This document shows positions 54,485 to 64,000 of a stretch of 64,000 bases of DNA, piece by piece (position 1 is the first letter of the stretch; every line of letters starts with the position of its first letter). Origin of the DNA: Aneurinibacillus sp. Ricciae_BoGa-3 (GTDB lineage: Bacteria > Bacillota > Bacilli > Aneurinibacillales > Aneurinibacillaceae); the NCBI RefSeq assembly GCF_028421645.1, contig NZ_CP116887.1, positions 3,970,001-4,034,000 of the forward strand, written 5' to 3'. Under the pieces are notes generated by a model. That model saw nothing but the letters and a program-made list of their open reading frames with translations, did no database searches and was not told where the DNA came from. The position numbers and the translations under genes were made by a program.

Positions 54485-54728
54485 ATGGAGGACACGTTAA
54501 AACAAATACTGCAGCAGCTAAACGTAATGGCGAAAGACATAAAAGACCTCAAGGGTGCTCAACACAATATCGAGGCTGCATTTAAGAGACCTCAAGTATG
54601 GCCAATCCAATATCGAGATAGAATTAAAAGAAATCAAAGAAGAATTGCACAGTATTAAGGAACAAACAGCAAGAAATAGTGAACTCGAATCACATGTAAA
54701 TGTTTCGAGATTAGAAATAAACGATTAA
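54485..54728 (+). pseudogene. Frameshifted small coiled-coil protein gene
   Basis: An ATG with GGGGGATTGGAAG upstream opens a frame beginning MEDTLKQILQQLNVMAKDIKD. Near 54587 one extra base shifts the frame; without it the gene would continue DLKYGQSNIEIELKEIKEEL ... VSRLEIND and stop at 54728, about 80 residues of heptad-like coiled coil. As read, translation stops at 54658 after 57 residues. The two halves share a repeated segment (DLK-x2-Q-x-NIE). Either a recent mutation, a sequencing error, or programmed frameshifting; the first two are likelier. Confidence 0.65.
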
Positions 54729-54770
54729 AAAAGGAGTTCCAGTCTCTTAAGGGCTGAGAACTCCTTTTTC
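54727..54770. terminator. Bidirectional terminator between coiled-coil gene and engB
   Basis: AAAAAAGGAGTTC / GAACTCCTTTTT with inner CAG/CTG, between convergent genes; A- and T-runs on opposite sides make it usable both ways. Confidence 0.85.
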
Positions 54771-54793
54771 TATAGATTGCATTCTACTGACAA

Positions 54794-55453
54794 TTATTCC
54801 GGTTCTACAGCAGTAGCTGTTGACTCGGTTGAATCGACACTGTTTTCTTGTGTTTGCTCAACTTGCTTACCGTTTACGAATTTCCATATTTCTTTCCAGG
54901 CTTCTTCACGCCCTATGCCGGTTTCAGACGAAAACATCAGCAGGGAGTCTTCTTTCGATAACTGAAGAGTTGTCCGTACTTCCTTTAGATGCTTCTGCCA
55001 CTTTCCCCGCGGAATTTTATCCGCCTTGGTGGCCGCAACAATCACAGGTATATCATAATGCTTTAAATAATCATACATCCCCTGGTCATCGCGGGTCGGC
55101 GGGTGGCGAAGATCCACAACAAGAATCACAGCCTTCAGCGGTTCACGTTCCTGTAAATATTGGTCCATCATGGGACCCCATTTGGCCTTTTCGGTTTTGG
55201 AAACTTTGGCGTACCCATACCCCGGAAGGTCTACAAAAAATAGCTCGTTATTAATTAAGTAATAGTTCAATGTCTGGGTCTTCCCGGGTTTGGAAGAGGT
55301 ACGGGCGAGATTTTTTCGGTTGATCATCTTATTAATAAAGGATGATTTTCCTACATTGGATCGCCCGGCAAGAGCGACTTCTGGAATATTGCCGGGCGGA
55401 TACTGCTTGGGTGACACCGCGCTAATGACAAACTCAGCTTGCGTTACTTTCAT
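54794..55453 (-). CDS. engB: Ribosome biogenesis GTPase EngB (YsxC/YihA)
   Basis: A 219-residue essential GTPase for late 50S assembly. P-loop [12 protein letters not shown], switch/G3 [12 protein letters not shown], and G4 ATKADKI are present. The last 22 residues (from about [10 protein letters not shown] on) form an acidic Ser/Thr/Glu tail not present in most EngB proteins, which end near 195. The ATG overlaps the lonA stop by four bases (ATGA), matching the lonA-ysxC pair of B. subtilis. Confidence 0.97.
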   Translation of the reverse strand: MKVTQAEFVISAVSPKQYPPGNIPEVALAGRSNVGKSSFINKMINRKNLARTSSKPGKTQTLNYYLINNELFFVDLPGYGYAKVSKTEKAKWGPMMDQYLQEREPLKAVILVVDLRHPPTRDDQGMYDYLKHYDIPVIVAATKADKIPRGKWQKHLKEVRTTLQLSKEDSLLMFSSETGIGREEAWKEIWKFVNGKQVEQTQENSVDSTESTATAVEPE

Positions 55454-57780
55454 TGGGAAGCCACCTTTAGGAGCGCGGTATCCAGCACCTGATCCAAATG
55501 TTCCACAGGAATAAATTTCAAATCAGCGCGAACACTTTCGGGAATATCTTCAATGTCTTTTTCGTTATCATGCGGGATGATAATCTTTTTCAGGCCTGCT
55601 CTGTGCGCCGCCAGCGCTTTTTCTTTCAAGCCGCCGATCGGGAGCACCCGGCCGCGCAACGTAATTTCGCCGGTCATGCCTACTTCGCGGGAGACAGGAA
55701 TGCCGCTTAATGCAGAAACAAGCGCAGTTGCCATCGTAATTCCTGCAGATGGGCCATCTTTAGGAATGGCGCCTTCTGGAACGTGGATATGAATATCATT
55801 TTTCTCATGGAAATCCGGGTCAATTCCGAATTCACCTGCGCGGGAGCGAATATAGCTGAATGCCGCCTGAGCCGATTCCTTCATCACATCGCCGAGCTTT
55901 CCTGTCAGGGTCAGCTTGCCTTTGCCAGGAACTACGGAAACTTCAATGGTCAGCGTATCGCCACCTGCTTCCGTCCACGCAAGACCCGTCACCGCTCCTA
56001 CCTGGTCTTCCGTTTCAGCCACACCAAATCGGAATTTAGGCTTACCCAGCATTTCTTCCAGTGTCTTTTCGGTAACGACTACCTTTTTCTTATCCCCTGA
56101 GACAATGCGGCGTGCAGCTTTCCGGCTGATCGTTTCCATCATGCGGTTGAGATTGCGTACACCCGCTTCACGGGTATACTGGCGCACAACTTTAAGAAGC
56201 GCTTTTTCCTGAACGCGAAGGCGGTCTTTATCCAGTCCATGCTCTTTCATTTGTTTTGGGAGAAGGTAATCCTGGCAGATGTGGAGCTTTTCAATCTCCG
56301 TATAGCCTGGGATATACAGCATTTCCATCCGGTCAAGCAATGGGCGGGGAATATTATGAACCGCATTGGCGGTCGTAATAAACATAACCGAAGAAAGATC
56401 ATACGATTCTTCAATATAATGGTCGCTAAACGTATCGTTTTGATTGGGATCGAGCACTTCCAGAAGTGCGGCACCCGGATCTCCCCGAAAATCATTGGAC
56501 ATTTTATCGATCTCATCAAGCAGGAACACCGGATTGACAGTTCCAGCTGTTTTCATCCCCTGGATAATCCGGCCCGGCATCGCGCCTACATACGTCCGGC
56601 GGTGTCCGCGGATTTCAGCTTCATCCCTTACGCCGCCGAGCGATATGCGCACAAACTCCCGATTTAAAGCGCGGGCCACGGAACGGGCAAGCGAGGTTTT
56701 ACCTACGCCTGGCGGTCCAACCAGACAGAGAATAGGTCCCTTGAGCTTATTGACCAGTTTCTGGACAGCAAGATACTCAAGAACACGCTCTTTTGCTTTC
56801 TCTAGTCCGTAATGGTCTTCGTCTAACACGCGCTCTGCATTATGAATATCGAGATTGTCCTCTGTGCGTTTGGTCCAGGGCAAGCTCAGCAGCCAATCGA
56901 TATAGGTTCGAATAACGCTTCCTTCCGCGCTTGTGGAAGGCATCTTCTCAAGGCGTTCGATTTCCCGCTCGACTTTTTCCACAATATTGGGCGGAGCATC
57001 TGATTCAGCAAGCTTTCTGCGAAGTTCGTCCGCTTCGCCTGCGCGCCCTTCTTTATCGCCAAGTTCCTTTTGAATGGCTTTCATTTGTTCTCGCAGGTAG
57101 TATTCCTTCTGCGTCTTTTCCATTTGTTTCTTCACACGCTGGCCAATTTTACGCTCTAATTCAAGAACTTCGCGCTCGTTGTTCAGAATATCGAGCAACT
57201 TTTCCAAGCGCTGTTGTACCGGAACGGTTTCAAGTATATCCTGCTTGTCTCGGATTTTCAGTGGGAGGTGCGAAGTGATAATATCCGCGAGCCTGCCGGG
57301 CTGGTTAATGTCCGCAACAGCAGCAAATGTCTCCGGTACAATTTTTTTTGAAAGATTAATGTACTGCTCGAAGTTTGCAAGCACCGTGCGCATAAGCGCT
57401 TCTAGTTCCGGTCCTGCTCCCTGTTCATCTTCGAGGAAGGAGATTTGCACTTCAAAATACTCTTCTTCCTGCAGGAAATGTTCTATTTTTGCACGGGTCA
57501 ATCCCTCGACTAGCACGCGGATTGTTCCGTTTGGCAGTTTAAGCATTTGCTTGACTTTTGCAACTGTACCGATTTCAAAAATCTGCTCTTTATCTGGTTC
57601 CTCAATGTTTACTTCTTCCTGTGTAGACAGAAGGATGAGGTTATCATCTACCATTGCTTTTTCAAGCGCTTTAACGGATTTCTGTCTTCCCACGTCAAGA
57701 TGCAGTACCATTGTGGGAAAAACGAGCAGCCCCCGCAACGGAAGAAGAGGGATTTGTCTCTCTTTTTCATTCATTCCCAT
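55450..57780 (-). CDS. lonA: ATP-dependent protease Lon (LonA)
   Basis: A 776-residue hexameric AAA+ serine protease that degrades misfolded and regulatory proteins. N-terminal LON substrate domain (about 1-200), Walker [14 protein letters not shown], Walker [12 protein letters not shown], and the protease domain with the catalytic serine in [12 protein letters not shown] and a lysine about 43 residues later. GGAGG precedes the ATG. A sigma-A promoter lies at 57849-57877. Confidence 0.98.
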   Translation of the reverse strand: MGMNEKERQIPLLPLRGLLVFPTMVLHLDVGRQKSVKALEKAMVDDNLILLSTQEEVNIEEPDKEQIFEIGTVAKVKQMLKLPNGTIRVLVEGLTRAKIEHFLQEEEYFEVQISFLEDEQGAGPELEALMRTVLANFEQYINLSKKIVPETFAAVADINQPGRLADIITSHLPLKIRDKQDILETVPVQQRLEKLLDILNNEREVLELERKIGQRVKKQMEKTQKEYYLREQMKAIQKELGDKEGRAGEADELRRKLAESDAPPNIVEKVEREIERLEKMPSTSAEGSVIRTYIDWLLSLPWTKRTEDNLDIHNAERVLDEDHYGLEKAKERVLEYLAVQKLVNKLKGPILCLVGPPGVGKTSLARSVARALNREFVRISLGGVRDEAEIRGHRRTYVGAMPGRIIQGMKTAGTVNPVFLLDEIDKMSNDFRGDPGAALLEVLDPNQNDTFSDHYIEESYDLSSVMFITTANAVHNIPRPLLDRMEMLYIPGYTEIEKLHICQDYLLPKQMKEHGLDKDRLRVQEKALLKVVRQYTREAGVRNLNRMMETISRKAARRIVSGDKKKVVVTEKTLEEMLGKPKFRFGVAETEDQVGAVTGLAWTEAGGDTLTIEVSVVPGKGKLTLTGKLGDVMKESAQAAFSYIRSRAGEFGIDPDFHEKNDIHIHVPEGAIPKDGPSAGITMATALVSALSGIPVSREVGMTGEITLRGRVLPIGGLKEKALAAHRAGLKKIIIPHDNEKDIEDIPESVRADLKFIPVEHLDQVLDTALLKVASQ

Positions 57781-57848
57781 TTGTATACCTCCATGTCCCC
57801 TGTAGCCCTATATGAAATGGTTACCAGTACAAGGTTTTTCTTCATTTA

Positions 57849-57877
57849 ATTTTAGCCTAACTGAACTTCCTTGTCTA
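57849..57877 (-). promoter_or_regulatory. Sigma-A promoter of lonA-engB
   Basis: Minus-strand TAGACA (57872-57877), 17-bp spacer, TAAAAT (57849-57854). No CIRCE or CtsR-type operator was seen near it. Confidence 0.6.
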
Positions 57878-57902
57878 ATCCATCAACACAATCCAAAGCT
57901 TT

Positions 57903-59594
57903 TTACGCCTGGATAGAGGAAGGGGCCGGATTTAGTAATTCACTGGCTTTAATCAAGGTCTGCTCAAGCGGATTCATTTTTTCTTCCTTCACTAAAGCAT
58001 GCTCCATCACTTCATCGATATGTGAAACGGCAATCACTTCAATGCCCTCAATCCCATTAAAAATATCCTGCCAGTTTTCTTGGGGGATGAGCACTTTTTT
58101 TACGCCGGAGCTTTTGGCAGCCTCTACTTTAGCTACCACGCCACCAATCGGTTTAACCGCGCCAGATAGGCCAATCTCTCCGGTCATCGCGACATAATTG
58201 TCGATTGGTATACTATGGATCGCAGAGTAAATCGCGGTGGCCATTGCAATTCCCGCTGACGGTCCATCTACAGGCCCACCTCCCGGAAAATTGACATGGA
58301 GATTGTAGTCTGAGGTCGGAATGCCTTTCAAGCGGAGCACAGTAAGCACATTATCAAGCGAACTGCGCGCCATGGATCTGCGTCGAAGCGTCCTGCCTCT
58401 TCCGCCGGTTTCTTCTTCCTCTACCACACCGGTAATAATGAAAGTTCCCGTTCCCTTTTCCGCTTTCGACGCGGTAACCTCAATCTCCAGCAGGGCTCCC
58501 ATATTAGGGCCATATACAGCTAGACCGTTTACCAGGCCAACAAGGGATGTCCCTATCACTTTCTTATCCGGACGCGGAGACTTCTGGCTGCTGTTTACAA
58601 CCCACTCAACATCCGCTTTGAGGATTTTGTTCCGTTCTTCTGTGATGGCGAGTCCGGCAGCAATCTGCACCATATTAACCGCTTCCCGGCCATTCGTTGC
58701 ATAACGTGTTAAAAATTCAATCGCTCCATCTTCGATCGCCATCTTCATCTTCGAAACGGCAGTAGTGGCAATGCGAAATACCTCTTGCTGTGTCAAGGAA
58801 CGGAAATAAATTTCCAGACAGCGGGACCTAAGCGCCGGCGGTAGTTCATCCGGTGTACGCGTAGTTGCACCTACCAACCGAAAATCCGCCGGGAGGCCAT
58901 TTTGAAAAATATCATGGATATGCCGGGGAATTTGCTGGTTTTCCTCACTATAATAAGCGCTTTCCAGAAAAACTTTTCGATCCTCTAAAACTTTCAAAAG
59001 CTTATTTAACTGAATGGGATGCAGTTCACCAATCTCATCAATAAAAAGCATACCGCCATGCGCCTTCGTAACCGCACCAGGTTTAGGCTGGGGAATGCCC
59101 GCCTGTCCCATAGCACCTGCCCCCTGATAAATGGGGTCATGAACTGAACCGATTAACGGATCCGCGATTCCACGCTCATCGAAGCGGGCTGTAGTCGCAT
59201 CAAGTTCAGTGAACTGCGCACTACTTTTGAAAGGTGAAGTCACACTCTTCTTAGCCTCTTCTAGTATCACGCGGGCCGCAGCTGTCTTTCCTACGCCGGG
59301 CGGACCGTAAATAATCACATGCTGGGGATTCGGTCCGCATAATGCCGCGCGCAGCGCGCGAATTCCGTCTTCCTGTCCTACGAGATCAGACAGCACAGCT
59401 GGCCGGGTTTTTTCTGAGAGCGGCTCACTTAATGATATCGAACGCATCTTTCTTAGCTGTTCCAACTCTTTTCGTGATTCCCGGTCAACTGTTGATCGAC
59501 TGCTCCTCTGGTTTTTCAATAAATTCCAGAAGTACAGTCCAATTACCACCGCAAAAAATACTTGAACCAGTGTAAGTAAAAACGTCCAATTCAT
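57903..59594 (-). CDS. lonB: Sporulation-associated Lon-like protease LonB
   Basis: A 563-residue membrane-anchored AAA+ protease; in B. subtilis LonB is made in the forespore. The first 22 residues form a membrane segment (WTFLLTLVQVFFAVVIGLYF). Walker A is [13 protein letters not shown], and the protease serine lies in VDGPSAGIAMATAI. No N-terminal LON domain. The ATG at 59594 follows AGGAGGGG and gives the membrane anchor at the very start. Confidence 0.95.
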   Translation of the reverse strand: MNWTFLLTLVQVFFAVVIGLYFWNLLKNQRSSRSTVDRESRKELEQLRKMRSISLSEPLSEKTRPAVLSDLVGQEDGIRALRAALCGPNPQHVIIYGPPGVGKTAAARVILEEAKKSVTSPFKSSAQFTELDATTARFDERGIADPLIGSVHDPIYQGAGAMGQAGIPQPKPGAVTKAHGGMLFIDEIGELHPIQLNKLLKVLEDRKVFLESAYYSEENQQIPRHIHDIFQNGLPADFRLVGATTRTPDELPPALRSRCLEIYFRSLTQQEVFRIATTAVSKMKMAIEDGAIEFLTRYATNGREAVNMVQIAAGLAITEERNKILKADVEWVVNSSQKSPRPDKKVIGTSLVGLVNGLAVYGPNMGALLEIEVTASKAEKGTGTFIITGVVEEEETGGRGRTLRRRSMARSSLDNVLTVLRLKGIPTSDYNLHVNFPGGGPVDGPSAGIAMATAIYSAIHSIPIDNYVAMTGEIGLSGAVKPIGGVVAKVEAAKSSGVKKVLIPQENWQDIFNGIEGIEVIAVSHIDEVMEHALVKEEKMNPLEQTLIKASELLNPAPSSIQA

Positions 59595-59684
59595 CTTATG
59601 TACCCCTCCTATAATAGAGGATGCATAACGAGCACCTCTTTTTGTCACTTAGGAAGTATTATTACCGAACGTAATCCTGAATAA

Positions 59685-59718
59685 ACAAAAAGAGGAGACG
59701 CTAAGGGCGTCTCCTCTC
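59685..59718 (-). terminator. Intrinsic terminator of clpP-clpX
   Basis: Minus-strand GAGGAGACGC, loop CCTTA, GCGTCTCCTC, then TTTTTGTTT, 12 bp after the clpX stop. Confidence 0.88.
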
Positions 59719-59729
59719 AAGGGAACAAT

Positions 59730-61001
59730 CTATGCGCTTTCCGGCTTGCTTACATCGATTAATTTACCATTATCGGTGTATAGTTCAGGACTTGATTTCT
59801 GTTTAACGGCTTCCTCTGTGATGATGCATTTCACAACATCTTTGCGGGATGGAAGTTCAAACATAATATCAAGCATGATGCTTTCAATGATGGAACGCAG
59901 GCCGCGTGCACCCGTATTGCGTTTAATCGCCTCTTTCGCAATCTCGTGAAGGGCTCCATCGGTAAATGAAAGTTCCGCATCATCCATTTCAAGCAGTTTT
60001 TGGTACTGTTTAACGAGGGCATTCTTAGGCTCCGTAAGAATACGCACCAGCGCCGCTTCATCCAGCGGTTCAAGTGTTGTAATAACAGGAAGACGGCCAA
60101 CAAATTCCGGGATGAGGCCGAATTTAAGCAGGTCTTCCGGCAGCACCTTCTGCAAGTACTCGCCGGGTTTTAAATCGCGGCCAATCGCTTCTAAATCCGA
60201 ACCAAATCCAATTACTTTTTTGCCGATGCGGCGTTTGATTAACTGTTCAATGCCATCGAAGGCACCGCCGACAATAAAGAGAATATTGGACGTATCAATT
60301 TGAATGAACTCCTGATGCGGATGTTTGCGCCCGCCCTGCGGCGGAACGCTGGCAACTGTTCCTTCCAGAATCTTGAGGAGGGCCTGCTGTACGCCTTCAC
60401 CCGATACATCACGCGTAATCGAAGGATTCTCGGACTTACGCGCAACTTTGTCGATTTCATCAATGTAGATAATGCCTCGCTCAGCTTTTTCTACATCATA
60501 ATCGGCAGCCTGGATAAGCTTTAACAGAATATTCTCTACGTCTTCCCCGACATAACCCGCTTCCGTTAAAGATGTAGCGTCGGCTATAGCAAAAGGTACA
60601 TTCAAAATCCGGGCGAGTGTTTGGGCAAGCAGTGTTTTACCGCTGCCTGTAGGCCCCAGCATTAGAATATTGCTCTTCGCCAGCTCAACATCGTCAATTT
60701 TAGCACCCGTGTTGATGCGCTTATAGTGATTGTACACAGCAACAGAGAGCGACTTCTTAGCAGCATCCTGCCCAATCACATAATCATCAAGAAAGCTGCG
60801 GATTTCGTTTGGCTTTGGAATCTCTTTAAGATCAACCTCTTCTTCCGTGCCAAGCTCCTCTTCTACGATTTCCGTACACAGTTCAATGCACTCATCACAA
60901 ATATATACACCGGGACCGGCCACAAGTTTACGGACCTGATCCTGGGATTTGCCACAGAAGGAACATTTCAGCTGGCCTTTTTCATCGTTAAATTTAAACA
61001 T
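59730..61001 (-). CDS. clpX: ClpX unfoldase subunit of ClpXP
   Basis: A 423-residue AAA+ unfoldase. The zinc-binding domain has Cys13, Cys16, Cys35 and Cys38 (CSFC ... CDEC). Walker A is [13 protein letters not shown] and Walker [13 protein letters not shown]; the IGF-type loop that docks into ClpP reads KKVIGFGSD (IGF near 268). It begins 11 bp after clpP, so the protease and its unfoldase are co-transcribed, unlike in B. subtilis. Confidence 0.98.
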   Translation of the reverse strand: MFKFNDEKGQLKCSFCGKSQDQVRKLVAGPGVYICDECIELCTEIVEEELGTEEEVDLKEIPKPNEIRSFLDDYVIGQDAAKKSLSVAVYNHYKRINTGAKIDDVELAKSNILMLGPTGSGKTLLAQTLARILNVPFAIADATSLTEAGYVGEDVENILLKLIQAADYDVEKAERGIIYIDEIDKVARKSENPSITRDVSGEGVQQALLKILEGTVASVPPQGGRKHPHQEFIQIDTSNILFIVGGAFDGIEQLIKRRIGKKVIGFGSDLEAIGRDLKPGEYLQKVLPEDLLKFGLIPEFVGRLPVITTLEPLDEAALVRILTEPKNALVKQYQKLLEMDDAELSFTDGALHEIAKEAIKRNTGARGLRSIIESIMLDIMFELPSRKDVVKCIITEEAVKQKSSPELYTDNGKLIDVSKPESA

Positions 61002-61012
61002 GAAATCACCCC

Positions 61013-61603
61013 TTACTTTTGGTCATTACGGGTGATGACTTCGTCAATTAACCCGTATTCTTTTGCTTCAAGGGCACTCATAAAATTATCACGGTCCGTG
61101 TCACGCTCAATGCGCTCAATAGGCTGCCCCGTACGCTCCGCATAGATCCTGTTCAAAGTTTGCTTTGTTCTGAGTATCCACTCAGCATGGATTTTAATAT
61201 CTGCTGCTTGGCCTCTCACCCCACCTAAAGGCTGGTGAATCATCACTTCACTGTGCGGAAGCGCATAACGTTTTCCCTTGGCACCAGCCATCAGCAGGAA
61301 TGATCCCATACTGGCAGCCATACCTATGCAGATAGTGGAAACATCCGGCTTAATAAATTGCATCGTATCATAAATCGCCATGCCGGCCGTGACAGACCCG
61401 CCGGGAGAATTTATGTATAGGCTGATATCCTTTTCAGAATCCTCTGCTGCTAAAAAGAGGAGCTGGGCCACAACGGCGTTCGCAACATTGTCGTCAATTT
61501 CGGATCCCAGTAAAATAATACGATCTTTTAACAGACGGGAATAAATATCATATGCGCGTTCTCCCCTGTTAGTTGTTTCAACAACATAAGGTATAACAGA
61601 CAT
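61013..61603 (-). CDS. clpP: ClpP protease subunit
   Basis: A 196-residue serine protease that forms the ClpP tetradecamer. The catalytic triad is at standard positions: Ser98 (GMAASMGSF), His123 (VMIHQPLGG) and Asp172 (RDTDRDNF). GGGAGG precedes the ATG. No CtsR operator is visible upstream. Confidence 0.98.
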   Translation of the reverse strand: MSVIPYVVETTNRGERAYDIYSRLLKDRIILLGSEIDDNVANAVVAQLLFLAAEDSEKDISLYINSPGGSVTAGMAIYDTMQFIKPDVSTICIGMAASMGSFLLMAGAKGKRYALPHSEVMIHQPLGGVRGQAADIKIHAEWILRTKQTLNRIYAERTGQPIERIERDTDRDNFMSALEAKEYGLIDEVITRNDQK

Positions 61604-61628
61604 TCATAAACCTCCCTTTTCTCGGTTG

Positions 61629-61660
61629 AAAAACAAGGCACGAACAAATCTTCGTGCCTT
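61629..61660 (-). terminator. Intrinsic terminator of tig
   Basis: Minus-strand AAGGCACGAA, loop GATTTG, TTCGTGCCTT, then GTTTTT, in the gap between tig and clpP. Confidence 0.85.
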
Positions 61661-61685
61661 ACTTCACCGTTTCATTATGAAATGC

Positions 61686-62969
61686 TTACTTGCTGTTCTC
61701 AACAAGCAGATCGATTGTTTTGCGGATACGGATATCGTTCTGCAGTGTTTCCAGGTTGCCCTGCGCTTCAAAAATGCGGCGCAGTTCTTCAACCGGACGA
61801 TTGTACTGCTCAGCAAGCTGGCTTAACTCTTCATTCACTTCTTCATCCGTTACTTCAATACCAGCATCCTTGCCGATAGCTTCGAGTGTAAGTGTAGTGC
61901 GAACGCGTTTTTCAGCGTCAGCCTGGAACTGCTCACGAAGTTTTTCTTCATCCAGACCCGTAAACTGGTAGTACAGATCAAGGTTCATCCCCTGGTACTG
62001 AAGGCGCTGAGAGAAATCATCAACCATGTGATTAACTTCATGTTCGACCATAACTTCGGGAATGTCAATAGTCGCGTTTGCTGTCGCCTGTTCAATAAGC
62101 GCTTCTTTCTTATAATTCTCAGCGTCAGTCTTTGCTTTCTCTTCAAGCTTCGCTTTAATGTCAGCTTTGAGCTCATCAAGTGTATCAAATTCGCTAACAT
62201 CTTTCGCGAATTCATCGTCAAGCTCAGGAAGGTTTTTCCGCTTAATTTCGTTGATTTTTACCTTAAATACGGCCGGCTTTCCTGCGAGTTCAGCAGCGTG
62301 ATATTCTTCAGGGAATGTCACGTTAACCTCTAACTCTTCACCTTTTTTCTTCCCAAGAAGCTGCTCTTCAAAACCTGGGATGAAGGTGCCAGATCCGATT
62401 TCCAGCTGATAGTTCTCAGCTTGGCCGCCTTCAAAAGTTTCACCATTCACGGATCCTTCAAAATCGATGATTGCGAAGTCGCCGTTTTCGATAGCGCCGT
62501 CTTCTTCTACTACTAATTCAGCGTTGCGATCCTGCATCGTTTTCAGTTCTTCCTGAATCGATTCATCCGTTACAGAGAAATCCTTAGGTTCAACCGTTAA
62601 TCCTTTGTACTCGCCAAGCTTCACTTCAGGTTTAACCGTTACAGTTGCTTTGAAGACAAGTGGTTGTCCTTTTTCAATGTTCTCAACATCTACTTCCGGA
62701 CGATCAACGGGATCAATGCCTGTTTGGTTGACAGCTTCAGAATAGGCCTCTGGAAGAAGGATATCCAGTGCATCCTGATACAGAGATTCGACACCAAAAC
62801 GAGCTTCGAAAATTTTGCGAGGCACTCTGCCTTTGCGGAAACCAGGAAGATTCACTTGCTTTACTACTTTTGTAAAAGCCTGATCAATAGCTTTGTCTAC
62901 TTTACCTTCTTCTACTTCAACGGTAAGAACTCCTTGATTATTTTCTAACTTTTCCCAAGTTGCCTTCAT
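61686..62969 (-). CDS. tig: Trigger factor chaperone
   Basis: A 427-residue ribosome-bound chaperone and prolyl isomerase. The ribosome-binding signature is [13 protein letters not shown] (about 44-56), the FKBP domain covers about 155-245 ([19 protein letters not shown]), and the C-terminal helical arms follow. AGGAGGGG lies before the ATG. Preceded by an unusually long leader. Confidence 0.97.
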   Translation of the reverse strand: MKATWEKLENNQGVLTVEVEEGKVDKAIDQAFTKVVKQVNLPGFRKGRVPRKIFEARFGVESLYQDALDILLPEAYSEAVNQTGIDPVDRPEVDVENIEKGQPLVFKATVTVKPEVKLGEYKGLTVEPKDFSVTDESIQEELKTMQDRNAELVVEEDGAIENGDFAIIDFEGSVNGETFEGGQAENYQLEIGSGTFIPGFEEQLLGKKKGEELEVNVTFPEEYHAAELAGKPAVFKVKINEIKRKNLPELDDEFAKDVSEFDTLDELKADIKAKLEEKAKTDAENYKKEALIEQATANATIDIPEVMVEHEVNHMVDDFSQRLQYQGMNLDLYYQFTGLDEEKLREQFQADAEKRVRTTLTLEAIGKDAGIEVTDEEVNEELSQLAEQYNRPVEELRRIFEAQGNLETLQNDIRIRKTIDLLVENSK

Positions 62970-63243
62970 TTTATGCTTTCCCCTCCTAAGAATTTGACGA
63001 TGTCCAATATGAATTTATGGATTCCTGCTTCGCCGATTCCGAACTTACAGTTTCCACAGGTTGGTTTCCCGTTCGTCAACGGTACACGATCGGATATGTA
63101 TGAAAACGCAGCATCTTACAATAACGTGAGAGAAGATGCTACCAAACTATTGCTACCGATCTTTACATTTGGCTTTACATGCTTTGTAAAAGGCAATCAT
63201 ACATCCGTAGTTAAAAATGGGCATACTTTAAGTACCTTTATAG
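62970..63243 (-). other. Long 5' leader of tig
   Basis: About 270 bases between the predicted tig transcription start and its ATG. It has a 7-bp hairpin GCATCTT/AAGATGC (around 63108-63136) and a stretch open on the minus strand in the frame ending CGNCKFG...GESIK with its TGA overlapping the tig ATG, but no start codon with a ribosome binding site. A plus-strand frame also crosses it. No riboswitch class is recognised. Confidence 0.4.
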
Positions 63244-63250
63244 CCATTAT

Positions 63251-63278
63251 ATTATATCATAACCAAACTCCATTTCAA
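63251..63278 (-). promoter_or_regulatory. Sigma-A promoter of tig
   Basis: Minus-strand TTGAAA (63273-63278), 16-bp spacer, TATAAT (63251-63256) with an extended TGA before it. The start near 63243 is about 270 nt from the tig ATG. Confidence 0.75.
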
Positions 63279-63306
63279 CTCATGAGAAAAATGAAAATTT
63301 GCCCTT

Positions 63307-64000
63307 TTACGGCGTTCTCATTTCGAACTCCAAAATATCATTTAAATGCCTGTAATTGCGGCTGAGTGAAGAAATGCCCACTTCATAAATAGAAGCGATT
63401 TCTTTCCGGGAAGCTTTTATGTACAGAAGCCTTGCCGTAGCATAGTGCAGAGCCGCAGCCCACGCCGCAGCATTCTTGACCGGGGGATGAAGCGGAAAAA
63501 TCGAAAAAAGATACTCCATCCACAGCTGGATAGCAAATGGCGGAAAAGAAGCATCGTAGTTTCCACCGATCCGGCTTACCATTTCAATCACGCGTTGTTC
63601 ATTTTCAGGAAATTCTTTATCATGTAGCGGTACATCTTCAATATTGGTTTCGTAAATCTTGCTAAATTTATGTATAAACACCAGACCCTTTTCACCCATG
63701 TCTTTTAATGCCCGAACAGCGAATGTTTTGAGCAGCGGGTCAGGGTCCACTAGCAGAAGATATTCCTTCAGCACAGATACCGTTTCCTGCGTATGTATGT
63801 ATTTCATCTGTTCAATGGCGCTCAGCTGCTCTTCGAAAGAGCCGGAATCTAACTGGCTGTACAGATGGGATGCGTAATTGGGGTCTTTCTCTATCTTATC
63901 CAATACACTCTCGCGCGATAACTCGATGTCTCCTTCATCTGCCGAGTCACGCAGCATATCACAGGCTTCTTTAATCTCCAGCAAATCCTGTGTGATTTCC
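63307..64000 (-). CDS. YsoA-like repeat protein (5' end beyond the window)
   Basis: The frame is open to the right edge (codons E-I-T-Q-D before an internal TTG at 63984), so the start lies outside the window; at least 230 residues are present. Helical HEAT/TPR-like repeats (LSAIEQMKYIHTQETVSVLKE, in part) fill the middle, and the end resembles a helix-turn-helix (ASRKEIASIYEVGISSLSRNY). Position upstream of tig matches ysoA of B. subtilis, a TPR-type protein. Function unknown. Confidence 0.7.
   Translation of the reverse strand, partial: EITQDLLEIKEACDMLRDSADEGDIELSRESVLDKIEKDPNYASHLYSQLDSGSFEEQLSAIEQMKYIHTQETVSVLKEYLLLVDPDPLLKTFAVRALKDMGEKGLVFIHKFSKIYETNIEDVPLHDKEFPENEQRVIEMVSRIGGNYDASFPPFAIQLWMEYLFSIFPLHPPVKNAAAWAAALHYATARLLYIKASRKEIASIYEVGISSLSRNYRHLNDILEFEMRTP

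Noticed and set aside
62973..63365. 130-codon plus-strand frame opposite the tig leader
   Set aside because: It starts inside the tig ribosome binding site region, overlaps the tig promoter and the end of the YsoA-like gene, and shows no domain.

Overview
The window is chromosomal DNA of an endospore-forming, low-to-moderate GC Firmicute of the order Bacillales. Spore genes (spo0B, spoIVFA/FB, a SpoIIB-like SPOR protein, spoVID, lonB), a valS T-box, an L27 with a Prp-cleavable leader and near-complete gene-order agreement with the Bacillus subtilis tig-clpX-lonB-lonA-engB-hemAXCDBL-spoVID-valS-folC-(comC)-spoIIB-maf-radC-mreBCD-minCD-spoIVFAB-rplU-prp-rpmA-spo0B-obg-pheB block support this. 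A complete type IV pilus set at the comC position and a murC after folC point away from Bacillus itself, probably to the Brevibacillus/Aneurinibacillus side of the Bacillales. That placement is inference. No tRNA, rRNA, CRISPR array or prophage was seen.

Nearly everything is transcribed from the minus strand, so the layout is best read from right to left. 64000-54794: a YsoA-like gene (cut by the window edge), trigger factor, clpP-clpX, lonB, lonA and engB (protein folding and proteolysis, ribosome assembly). 54728-47892: a frameshifted coiled-coil gene, an EamA transporter, a chemotaxis receptor, and ppx-ppk for polyphosphate turnover. 47689-41405: hemAXCDBL, the glutamate route from Glu-tRNA to uroporphyrinogen III. 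40919-39423: spoVID. 39420-37585: a decayed IS607-type element. 37300-31550: valS behind a T-box, folC and murC. 31475-29157 (plus strand): an AT-rich block with a PilX-like adhesin candidate and two minor prepilins. 28976-17140: an acidic membrane protein, a VanW/G5 protein, pilB-T-C-A, pilD-M-N-O and the SPOR protein. 16986-11422: maf, radC, mreBCD-minCD. 11041-7852: spoIVFA-FB-rng. 7812-4420: rplU-prp-rpmA and spo0B-obg. 3866-20: pheB-hom-thrC-thrB.

Functional groups are clear: cell shape and division-site placement (MreBCD, MinCD), pro-sigma-K processing (SpoIVFA/FB), phosphorelay entry to sporulation (Spo0B), ribosome biogenesis (Obg, EngB, L21, L27, Prp), homoserine/threonine synthesis under one promoter, and a retractable type IV pilus (PilB and PilT ATPases, PilC, PilA, PilD, PilMNO).

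The most interesting unexplained signal is a family of four large stem-loop repeats (about 225-385 bp) at 3892-4275, 6407-6632, 11106-11330 and 40995-41218. All four have the same orientation. Each lies just after the intrinsic terminator of one transcription unit and before the first gene of the next (pheB, spo0B, spoIVFA, spoVID). Comparing copies gives compensatory base-pair changes in at least three helices, and wobble pairs that work only on the minus strand, so I propose an undescribed structured RNA (or RNA-like mobile repeat) read in the same direction as the genes. Copy 1 carries extra arms, two of which share a loop core on unrelated stems.
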